Shown piece by piece: positions 1 through 5,833 of a stretch of DNA of 12,402 bases. Made by a program: the position numbers and the translations under genes. The stretch is taken from the NCBI GenBank assembly GCA_023132105.1, contig JAGLYS010000115.1:1-12402 (forward strand), given 5' to 3'. The notes under the pieces are model-generated. The model was not told where the DNA came from. It saw only the letters and a program-made list of their open reading frames with translations, and ran no database searches. Every line of letters begins with the position of its first letter. Positions within the stretch are counted from its first letter, which is position 1. Source of the DNA: Caldifarciminota bacterium (GTDB lineage Bacteria; Hydrothermota; 32-111; QNBC01).

Positions 1-237
1 ATAAAGAATCTAAGAAAAATAGAAAAGAAAGGAATAAACGAATTTATTAAAGGAAATAAATACTGGTACTCAAAGGAAAAGAATGCTTGAAAAAATTATC
101 CGAAATTAGATGTAAATTATCGAGAGAAATGGTTTATATGTGAATATTATAAAGAGATTGAAAATAAAGTAATAAGATTATACGATAAATATAATTTTTC
201 TATGGATTTTAATTTTCAAGCATTCGAAACAAACTGA
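1..237 (+). pseudogene. 3' end of an unidentified reading frame interrupted by TGA
   Basis: One frame is open from the left edge to TGA at 88-90, and the same frame stays open from 91 to a second TGA at 235-237. Both halves look protein-like: the first ends in NKYWYSKEKNA, and the second runs KNYPKLDVNYREKWFICEYY and ends in FQAFETN. The simplest reading is a former TGG (Trp) codon turned into TGA, giving a broken gene whose 5' part lies outside the window. Alternatives are a genuine short C-terminus ending at 90, or a chance open frame in AT-rich DNA. I do not recognise the family. Nothing resembling a selenocysteine signal was seen, and TGA serves as a normal stop for plsX in this window. 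Confidence 0.4.
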
Positions 238-261
238 ATCAATCCCATAAGAGTAAATTTA

Positions 262-293
262 GATTGCTTCGTCGTTCCACTCCTCGCAATGAC
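262..293 (-). repeat. Interspersed repeat B, left copy
   Basis: Read on the minus strand this begins GTCATTGCGAGGAGTG and ends ACGACGAAGCAATC. The ends ATTGC and GCAAT can pair. The first 22 bases match the sequence at the right edge of the window, in opposite orientation, at 21 of 22 positions. From memory, GTCATTGCGAGGAG-type repeats are scattered in intergenic DNA of many unrelated bacterial genomes. Whether it is mobile or has a function cannot be told from here. Confidence 0.7.
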
Positions 294-310
294 AATTTCC
301 CGAATTTCAG

Positions 311-358
311 TTTACGATTTACGAACTTGTAACTTACCACTTGATACTTTTAACTGAT
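311..358. repeat. Degenerate 7-base-period tract
   Basis: Two perfect TTTACGA units (311-317 and 318-324) run into successive 7-base steps that start with ACTT or a near match: ACTTGTA, ACTTACC, ACTTGAT, ACTTTTA, ACTGATT. The period is visible by eye but the units are diverged. The last unit runs into the shared upstream element at 354-380. It resembles a decayed heptamer tandem repeat of the kind often found between genes. Confidence 0.5.
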
Positions 359-380
359 TAGTATGTCTATGCCTATCTAC
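354..380 (+). promoter_or_regulatory. Shared promoter-upstream element A, left copy
   Basis: This 27-base element has the consensus core TATGTCYATRCCTATCTAC. It is 23/27 identical to the minus-strand copy at 12335-12361, and all four differences are transitions. It ends exactly 20 bases before the -35 box, as in the other copy, and spans about -82 to -56 from the predicted start site. The core reads as three 6-base near-repeats (TATGTC, TATGCC, TATCTA). Equal spacing at two unrelated operons suggests an activator or other protein site. It could instead be a mobile repeat that carried its promoter with it. Confidence 0.6.
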
Positions 381-400
381 TTTCTAAGTTATATATCTTA

Positions 401-429
401 TTGACATATTAAACATAATTATATATAAT
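401..429 (+). promoter_or_regulatory. Sigma-70-type promoter for tRNA-Gln and prs operon
   Basis: TTGACA (401-406), a 17-base spacer and TATAAT (424-429) match the consensus at every hexamer position. The predicted start is near 436, about 8 bases before the tRNA. This is the only strong promoter found upstream of the plus-strand operon, so it probably drives the tRNA and prs onward. Confidence 0.85.
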
Positions 430-443
430 GAAAATCTAAATTT

Positions 444-515
444 TGGGGCGTGGGCAAGTGGCAAGCCACGGGTTTTTGGAGCCCGCAATCGTAGGTTCGA
501 ATCCTACCGCCCCAG
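444..515 (+). tRNA. tRNA-Gln (anticodon UUG)
   Basis: A full cloverleaf can be drawn. The acceptor TGGGGCG (444-450) pairs with CGCCCCA (508-514). The D stem is GGC/GCC. The anticodon stem is CGGGT/GCCCG around a TTTTGGA loop, with anticodon TTG at 476-478. The variable loop has 5 bases, and the T stem GTAGG/CCTAC closes a TTCGAAT loop. The U1-A72 pair and G73 are identity features of bacterial tRNA-Gln and support the anticodon call. CCA is not encoded and must be added after transcription. The gene starts about 8 bases after the predicted start site and is followed 26 bases later by prs. It therefore probably forms the 5' end of the operon transcript and is cut out by RNase P and a 3' nuclease. 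Confidence 0.95.
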
Positions 516-541
516 TGAAATTATTATATGAAAGGATAATT

Positions 542-1480
542 ATGTATAAGAAACTAAAAATATTTGCAGGTAACGCTAATCTCCCTCTGGCAAGGGAAAT
601 AGCGGAAAATATTGAACATCCTTTAGGTTCTGCTATTGTAAATAAATTCTCTGACGGGGAAATCTGGATAAAAATAAATGAAAATGTAAGAGGTGCCGAT
701 GCTTTTATTATTCAGCCTACATTTCCTCCTGCAAACAACTTGATGGAACTTCTTCTTTTGATAGATGCCATTAAGAGAGCATCCGCCAGGAGAATAATAG
801 CAGTTATTCCATATTACGGTTATGCAAGACAGGATAAAAAAGATGAACCACGGATTCCTATATCTGCAAAATTGATAGCAAATCTTATTACGATTGCAGG
901 TGCCAGTAGAGTTTTGACTGTGGATTTACATTCGGAAACCATACAAGGGTTCTTTGATATCCCGGTAGATCATCTGTATGCAGAAACAGTCCTTGTTGAG
1001 TATATCAAGAAAAAGAATATGGAAAACCTGGTAATAGTATCACCTGATGCCGGGAGTGTTAAAAGAGCAAGATCATTTGCTAGAAGGTTGGGGGAACCTC
1101 CAATTGCTATAATTGATAAGAGGAGACCCAGACCTAACCATGCAGAAGTTATGCATATTGTAGGTAATGTTAAAGGGAAGAATTGTATAATAATCGATGA
1201 TATTGTCGATACGGCAGGAACACTTGTTGGGGCTTCAAAAGCATTGAAGGAAAAAAAAGTACAATCAATAACTCTTTGTTGTACGCATAGCCTTCTTTCG
1301 GGCAATGCTATAGAAAGAATTGCAAATTCAGATATCGATGAATTTGTAACTACCAATACTATTCCCATAGTTGAGGCAAAACGATTAGAGAAAATGACTG
1401 TATTGTCTCTTGCGGGATTATTAAGCAAAGCAATTAGTATAATACATGAAGAAAAATCTTTAAGCACATTATTTTATTAG
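542..1480 (+). CDS. prs: Ribose-phosphate pyrophosphokinase (PRPP synthetase)
   Basis: Makes PRPP from ribose 5-phosphate and ATP in the cytosol, feeding purine, pyrimidine, His, Trp and NAD synthesis. The protein is 312 residues, normal for the bacterial class I enzyme. Visible motifs are the catalytic loop YGYARQDKK (about 92-100), VDLHS with the conserved His (127-131), SPDAGSVKRA (167-176) and the PRPP-binding loop DDIVDTAGTL (219-228). The frame is open back into the tRNA, but ATG at 542 is chosen because the family sequence begins at MYKKLKIFAGN and an AAAGGA ribosome site lies just upstream at 531-536. It is the first protein gene after tRNA-Gln and is followed 16 bases later by rplY, the prs-ctc order known from Bacillus. 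It ends in TAG. Confidence 0.96.
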   Translation: MYKKLKIFAGNANLPLAREIAENIEHPLGSAIVNKFSDGEIWIKINENVRGADAFIIQPTFPPANNLMELLLLIDAIKRASARRIIAVIPYYGYARQDKKDEPRIPISAKLIANLITIAGASRVLTVDLHSETIQGFFDIPVDHLYAETVLVEYIKKKNMENLVIVSPDAGSVKRARSFARRLGEPPIAIIDKRRPRPNHAEVMHIVGNVKGKNCIIIDDIVDTAGTLVGASKALKEKKVQSITLCCTHSLLSGNAIERIANSDIDEFVTTNTIPIVEAKRLEKMTVLSLAGLLSKAISIIHEEKSLSTLFY

Positions 1481-1496
1481 ATATTAGGAGGCTTAT

Positions 1497-2147
1497 ATGA
1501 ATGAATTTAGCATCAAAGCAGACATAAGAAAGGAGAAGGGTAAACAAGGCAGTAAAAGATTAAGAAGCAGTAATATTACCCCCGGTATAATATATGGTCG
1601 TGGTGAAAAAACAAAATTAATTGAAATAGATTCTAAAAAATTAACAGATCTATTAAGGGAAATACCATCTGAGAGTACTGTTATTAATCTCAAAATTAAG
1701 ACTAAATCTTATATGACTATTATACAAGAACTACAAAATCATCCTTTAAAAGGTACACCTGTTCATATTGACTTTAGATTGATACATAAGGGTGAAACAG
1801 TAAGGGTAACTGTTCCGATATCTCTTGAAGGAATAGCACAAGGAGTGAAAGAGGGTGGTATGTTAGAGCAGATAATTCATGATATTGATATTGAGACAAT
1901 TCCCAGTAAAATACCTGAGAGAATCATATACAATATTACAAACATGAATGTTGGCGAAAAGATATATGTAAAGGATCTTGATTTCGGTGATGTAAAGGTT
2001 GACAGAGGTATGGATAATGTAGTTGCAGAAATAGTGATTCCTCATGTTAAAGTTGAGGAAGAACCGGAAATTGAAGAAGAGGCAGTAGAACCCGAAGTAA
2101 TTACCGAAAAGAAGGAAGAGCAGAAGGAAGAAGAGAAACAAAAATAA
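1497..2147 (+). CDS. rplY: Ribosomal protein bL25, long Ctc/TL5 form
   Basis: Binds 5S rRNA in the large ribosomal subunit. At 216 residues it is the long two-domain Ctc type rather than the short E. coli L25. The N-terminal 5S-binding domain (about 1-90) contains KGKQGSKRLR, PGIIYGRG and HIDF. The C-terminal TL5 domain (about 95-185) contains VPISLEGIAQGVKEGG and the DIDIETIPSKIPE segment. The last 30 or so residues are a charged Glu/Lys-rich tail, probably disordered. AGGAGG lies 6 bases before the ATG. It sits between prs and pth, as in Bacillus, and the three are probably co-transcribed. Confidence 0.94.
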   Translation: MNEFSIKADIRKEKGKQGSKRLRSSNITPGIIYGRGEKTKLIEIDSKKLTDLLREIPSESTVINLKIKTKSYMTIIQELQNHPLKGTPVHIDFRLIHKGETVRVTVPISLEGIAQGVKEGGMLEQIIHDIDIETIPSKIPERIIYNITNMNVGEKIYVKDLDFGDVKVDRGMDNVVAEIVIPHVKVEEEPEIEEEAVEPEVITEKKEEQKEEEKQK

Positions 2148-2158
2148 TCTGAGTAATT

Positions 2159-2731
2159 ATGAATAGATTAGTTGTAGGTTTAGGTAATCCGGGAGAAGAA
2201 TATTATGATACCAGACATAATGTTGGCTATATAGTTGTGGATATGTTATCTAAAGTGTTTAAAAGAAGATTCCAGCCCGGGAAAGGTAGTTATTATTATT
2301 TCTCTAAGAGATATAGAAATTATAATGTCATTGTTGCAAAGCCTACAACATATATGAATATAAGCGGTAAAGCAGTTGCCGAACTTGTTGACAAATATAA
2401 CATTGATTTCAACAAAATGATAATTATATGTGATGATATTAATCTCACATTCGGTCAAATAAGAATTAGAGAAAAAGGAAGTGATGGGGGACATAAGGGG
2501 ATTGAGTCGATTATTTATTCATTGGAAAATGAAAGGTTCCCAAGATTAAGAATTGGTATCGGAAGTCCCGATAAAGATACCAAAGATTATGTACTTGAGA
2601 AATTTTCAAGCACTGAAATGAATGAAATACGAGAAATAAGCAACAGAGCTAATGATGCGATTTTTGAATGGATAAATAATGATATAATTTCAGCTATGAA
2701 TAAGTTTAATATCAAATTAGTGAATGAATAA
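2159..2731 (+). CDS. pth: Peptidyl-tRNA hydrolase
   Basis: Releases tRNA from peptidyl-tRNAs that drop off the ribosome, by cleaving the ester bond. The protein is 190 residues, typical for bacterial Pth. It starts with the family pattern VVGLGNPGEEYYDTRHNVG, placing the catalytic His at residue 20. PTTYMNISG provides the conserved Asn (67), and CDDINL the conserved Asp (92/93). GGHKG replaces the E. coli GGHNG; Lys at that place is, as far as I recall, common in the family. It begins 11 bases after rplY with only a weak GAG ribosome site, so translational coupling to rplY is plausible. Confidence 0.95.
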   Translation: MNRLVVGLGNPGEEYYDTRHNVGYIVVDMLSKVFKRRFQPGKGSYYYFSKRYRNYNVIVAKPTTYMNISGKAVAELVDKYNIDFNKMIIICDDINLTFGQIRIREKGSDGGHKGIESIIYSLENERFPRLRIGIGSPDKDTKDYVLEKFSSTEMNEIREISNRANDAIFEWINNDIISAMNKFNIKLVNE

Positions 2732-2746
2732 CTTAGGAGGTGTATT

Positions 2747-3025
2747 TTGCACGAATATGAAAGTCTCTTTATACTAAACCCTGAACTTGATGAAGCAGGA
2801 TTAGAAGTGGAAATTGATTTTATCAAAAAACTATTTGAAAAATCAGGAAAGGTTAAAGAGGTTAACCGCTGGGGACTTAAAAGACTTGCTTATATAATAA
2901 AGAAGCAGGTTAATGGCTATTTTGTCCTATTTAATTATGAATTAAAACCAGAGGTTATCTCCATGCTCAAAGAAGATTTTAAAATTAGAGATGGTATTTT
3001 AAGATTTAATATCATAAAATTATAA
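2747..3025 (+). CDS. rpsF: Ribosomal protein bS6
   Basis: Small-subunit protein that pairs with bS18 on the platform of 16S rRNA. It is 92 residues, at the short end for the family, and lacks any acidic tail. It opens with HEYESLFILNPEL and contains WGLKRLAYIIKKQVNGYFVLFNYE, the family core. The start codon is TTG. It is chosen because AGGAGGTG (2735-2742) is correctly placed upstream and the sequence aligns with the family from its first residue. It opens the classic rpsF-ssb-rpsR-rplI block. Only 15 bases separate it from pth, so there is no room for a separate S6:S18-binding leader outside the pth coding region. Confidence 0.95.
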   Translation: MHEYESLFILNPELDEAGLEVEIDFIKKLFEKSGKVKEVNRWGLKRLAYIIKKQVNGYFVLFNYELKPEVISMLKEDFKIRDGILRFNIIKL

Positions 3026-3038
3026 TCAGGGGGTTATA

Positions 3039-3491
3039 ATGTCAGAAATAAGAATGCCTAATATTAATAATATAATGATAACAGGAAGGTTGACCAGAGA
3101 TCCGGATATCAGATTTACCAAATCAAATAAAATTGTTGTAAATTTTGATATTGCTAATAATCATATGTATCACAGCATTGCAACAGATGAATGGAAAAAG
3201 ATGACGCTCTTTATCAGAGTAAGTATTTATGGAAATCTTGCTGATAGGGTGAAGGAAAGATTACATAAAGGAACCCCCGTGTATATTGAAGGACGCTTGC
3301 AGGAGGATACATGGACTACAACTGATAACCAGCAACGGAAAAGTTATAGAATAGTAGGCAATAGAATGCAGATCCTTGAAAAGATGTTTGAAATGGCTGG
3401 TGAAGCAGAGGAGAAAACAGAAGAAATTCCTGAGGAAGAACAGGAAAAACAGATTGATAAAGATGAAGAGCTTGATGATCTTCCATTTTAA
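3039..3491 (+). CDS. ssb: Single-stranded DNA-binding protein
   Basis: Coats single-stranded DNA during replication, repair and recombination. The OB-fold occupies about residues 8-115, with NNIMITGRLTRDPDIRF at its start, VNFDIANN, TLFIRVSIYGNLADRV and KGTPVYIEGRLQ. A Glu/Lys-rich linker follows, and the protein ends in DDLPF. This matches the conserved acidic tip (DDDIPF in E. coli) through which SSB recruits partner proteins. The length of 150 residues is normal. An AGGGGG ribosome site precedes ATG, and the gene lies between rpsF and rpsR as in most bacteria. Confidence 0.95.
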   Translation: MSEIRMPNINNIMITGRLTRDPDIRFTKSNKIVVNFDIANNHMYHSIATDEWKKMTLFIRVSIYGNLADRVKERLHKGTPVYIEGRLQEDTWTTTDNQQRKSYRIVGNRMQILEKMFEMAGEAEEKTEEIPEEEQEKQIDKDEELDDLPF

Positions 3492-3503
3492 TCAGGAGGA
3501 AAT

Positions 3504-3725
3504 ATGATAAAAAAATATACAAAATGTAGATTTTGTAATGATAATAGTTTGGAAATTAATTACAAAAATGTAGATTTATTGAAACAATTTATTAGTGATA
3601 TAGGCAAGATTTTACCTAGAAAAGTTACAAAAGTTTGTTTAAAACATCAGAGAAAGCTTTCAACAGAGATAAAAAGAGCAAGGGAAATAGCCCTTCTTCC
3701 TTTTGTTTCTGATTTTTATAAGTAG
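3504..3725 (+). CDS. rpsR: Ribosomal protein bS18, zinc-binding (C+) type
   Basis: Partner of bS6 in the small subunit. It is 73 residues. The N-terminal CRFC (Cys8, Cys11) with Cys45 and His48 in VCLKHQR gives a CxxC plus CxxH set, consistent with zinc binding. The family core follows: NVDLLKQFISDIGKILPRKVT, then HQRKL and IKRAREIALLPF. The usual TGT before the third ligand is TKV here. AGGAGG precedes ATG at normal spacing. It ends in TAG, 9 bases before rplI. Confidence 0.95.
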   Translation: MIKKYTKCRFCNDNSLEINYKNVDLLKQFISDIGKILPRKVTKVCLKHQRKLSTEIKRAREIALLPFVSDFYK

Positions 3726-3734
3726 GGGTATAAT

Positions 3735-4178
3735 ATGGAAATAATTTTACTTAAGGATGTAGAAAAAATAGGAAAAATAGGGGAAGTAGTGAAAGTAAAA
3801 GATGGCTTTGCAAGAAATTACCTTATTCCCGAAGGCATAGCTATTATTGATAATGCAAGCAATAGAAAGCGAGTTGGACATTTAGTATCCTCTGCAAAGA
3901 AAAAGGTATACAAAGCTAAAGAAGATGCTGAAGGACTAAGTGAAGAACTCTCAAAATTATCCCTTACCATTAGTGTTAAAGCTGGAGAAGAAGACAAATT
4001 ATATGGTTCTGTAACCAATAGTGATATTGAAAAACTTCTCAAGAAAGAAGGTTATGAAATAGATCATAAAATGATCATTGTTGAAGAACCAATAAAAAAA
4101 CTTGGTGTCTATGATATTAAAATAAAGTTGCATTCAGAAATATATGGTGCCGTTAAATTATGGGTAGTAAAGGAATAA
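3735..4178 (+). CDS. rplI: Ribosomal protein bL9
   Basis: Large-subunit protein near the L1 stalk that binds 23S rRNA domain V and helps keep the reading frame. It is 147 residues. The N-terminal domain starts MEIILLKDVEKIGKIGEVVKV, followed by the signature DGFARNYLIPEGIA (about 23-36). A long connecting helix (about 45-78) leads to the C-terminal domain with VKAGEEDKLYGSVTNSDI. It is the last recognisable ribosomal gene of the operon. A hairpin follows 10 bases after its stop codon, and the TPR gene starts inside its last codons in another frame. Confidence 0.95.
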   Translation: MEIILLKDVEKIGKIGEVVKVKDGFARNYLIPEGIAIIDNASNRKRVGHLVSSAKKKVYKAKEDAEGLSEELSKLSLTISVKAGEEDKLYGSVTNSDIEKLLKKEGYEIDHKMIIVEEPIKKLGVYDIKIKLHSEIYGAVKLWVVKE

Positions 4179-5833
4179 TTACCTTTTTAATAAATAGGAG
4201 GAAATTGCTCCTCCTATTTATTTTAATAATTTCATTTAATATAATATTTGCCGAGAGTAAAGAAGAAAGAGCGATATTGGATTATACTAAGGCAAAATAT
4301 CTTATTGAGGAGGGTGAATATGGAAAAGCTGAAAAATTATACTTAAAATCCTTTAAGGTATTGAATGATCCGGAAATATTGAAAGATATAATACAACTCC
4401 ATATAAATCAAAATAAAGTAAAAAAAGCACTAAGGGGTATCAATAAATATGAGAAATTATTTGGTGATAATATTGATATTCTAAAATTAAAAGCAATAAT
4501 ATATTATAATAAAGGTAATAAAGTCGCACTAATGTCTGCATATAATAGGCTTTATAACGAAATGAATTATAGGGAAGCCCCATTTTTAACTGTCTATATT
4601 ACGATGCTTTTAAATGATGGAAAATACAATGATGCTTTTGGATATATTAATGATAATATGAATATTTTACCGGAATCATTCTATTTTAAGAATAAAGCTT
4701 TACTGTTCAAAGAATATGGAAAATTTGACAGTAGCTTTATATATTTTGATTCCCTTGCTTTACTTGGTGATACATTTGTTATTTATGCTAATATTGGGAA
4801 AGCAATGCTATATGAGGAAACAAATAAGCCGGATAGTGCTATAATGATATATGAAAATATGCCGGACAATTATTTTATCAAAGAAAAACTTGTGAATCTT
4901 TATTATAGTAAAAATGAGAAGCAAAAGTTAAAGAATCTCCTTGATACACTTTTGTATATAAACCCAAATAATGCAAGATATTGGAGATATCTGGGGAAAA
5001 TCAATGAAAATATGGGACATATTCAATATGCATTTTCTTATTATATGACATCAATATCAGTGGATTCCTCTGAATATTTATCCTGTTTTTATTTAGGAAA
5101 TCTCCATACATTATACAAAGACCTTAATAATTCTTTGAAATGGTATAAGGAATCTGTAAAACGCTATCCTGACTTCAAAGAGGGTTATTATCATATTATT
5201 CTTACAGAGATGCAATTGAACGAGTTTGATTCTGCTTTTTCCTATATCAATAGAGCGGTTGATAAATTTACATTAAATGATACAAATTACATATACAATT
5301 TAAAGGGACAGGTTCTTTATCATAAGGGAGAATATGAGAAGGCCAAAGGTTATTTGGTGAAATTCACCGATCAGAAAATTCCTCTCTATCTCCTTGCGGA
5401 TATGCTGATAATCAAGGGCAATAGGGATAGTGCCGCCAAAATGTATGAAAAGATAATATCTATTGATTCTCTGGATGCTAATGCCTATAATAATCTGGGA
5501 TACCTTCTTATTGAAGACAAATCGGATACGACCCTTATAGATTCTTCGGAAATATTAATAGATAAAGCTATATCATTAGAACCAAATAACCCATATTTTC
5601 TGGATAGCAAAGGTTATTTATTATATTTAAGAGGGGAGTATAGTAGTTCAATTAAATATTATTATGAAGCTTTGGCAAAAATGAAATCAGGTATAATATA
5701 TTACCATATTGCTCTTATATATTTTACTAATGGTAATAATAAAAAGGCTAAAGAGATGTTGAGAAATGCAATAATGTTTAAAAACTCAGAAGAGATTACA
5801 AAAAAAATATCTGAATTAAAAAGAAAATTATAG
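4160..5833 (+). CDS. Exported TPR-repeat protein of unknown function
   Basis: A 557-residue protein with an N-terminal signal peptide: basic RRK at 13-15, hydrophobic LLLLFILIISFNIIFA at 16-31, and a likely signal peptidase I cut after Ala31. No lipobox Cys is seen. The rest is helical repeats of TPR type, clearest at the C-terminus (ANAYNNLGYLLIED, PYFLDSKGYLLYLRGEYSSS, YYHIALIYFTNGNNKKAKEM). A periplasmic or envelope scaffold is likely, but partner and role are unknown. ATG at 4160 overlaps rplI by 19 bases and lacks a good ribosome site. TTG at 4205, just 3 bases after AGGAGG, is an alternative but would remove the basic n-region. The start is therefore uncertain. The gene overlaps rnc tail to tail by 6 bases. 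Confidence 0.85.
   Translation: MGSKGIITFLINRRKLLLLFILIISFNIIFAESKEERAILDYTKAKYLIEEGEYGKAEKLYLKSFKVLNDPEILKDIIQLHINQNKVKKALRGINKYEKLFGDNIDILKLKAIIYYNKGNKVALMSAYNRLYNEMNYREAPFLTVYITMLLNDGKYNDAFGYINDNMNILPESFYFKNKALLFKEYGKFDSSFIYFDSLALLGDTFVIYANIGKAMLYEETNKPDSAIMIYENMPDNYFIKEKLVNLYYSKNEKQKLKNLLDTLLYINPNNARYWRYLGKINENMGHIQYAFSYYMTSISVDSSEYLSCFYLGNLHTLYKDLNNSLKWYKESVKRYPDFKEGYYHIILTEMQLNEFDSAFSYINRAVDKFTLNDTNYIYNLKGQVLYHKGEYEKAKGYLVKFTDQKIPLYLLADMLIIKGNRDSAAKMYEKIISIDSLDANAYNNLGYLLIEDKSDTTLIDSSEILIDKAISLEPNNPYFLDSKGYLLYLRGEYSSSIKYYYEALAKMKSGIIYYHIALIYFTNGNNKKAKEMLRNAIMFKNSEEITKKISELKRKL
4189..4222 (+). terminator. Strong hairpin after rplI; terminator or ribosome-site lock
   Basis: A perfect 14-bp stem, AATAAATAGGAGGA (4189-4202) and its complement (4209-4222), encloses a 6-base AATTGC loop. 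It is followed by the T-rich stretch TTAATAATTT. It begins 10 bases after the rplI stop, the usual place for an intrinsic terminator. It also lies inside the signal-peptide codons of the TPR gene, and its 5' arm contains AGGAGG (4196-4201) paired to UCCUCC. The U tract is broken by A residues, so termination may be partial, leaving low expression of the TPR gene. Confidence 0.65.

Noticed and set aside
88..90. TGA read as Trp, Gly or selenocysteine (changed code)
   Set aside because: Trp is encoded by TGG throughout the window, plsX ends properly at TGA, and no intact gene contains an in-frame TGA. A broken frame is simpler.
311..358. CRISPR array
   Set aside because: The period is 7 bases with diverged units and no spacers, and no cas genes are present.
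418..429. Palindrome ATTATATATAAT at the left -10 box as an operator
   Set aside because: It is made only of A and T and contains the TATAAT hexamer, so symmetry is expected by chance in this composition.
444..515. tRNA-Gln as an integration site
   Set aside because: No repeat of the tRNA 3' end was seen elsewhere in the window, and no integrase is present.
443..541. Earlier start for prs inside the tRNA
   Set aside because: The extra 33 codons are tRNA sequence. The family start and an AAAGGA ribosome site both point to ATG at 542.
970..1467. Minus-strand open frame of 165 codons within prs
   Set aside because: It lies wholly opposite prs, whose motifs are intact, and has no family motif or ribosome site. 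It is a shadow of coding constraint on the other strand.
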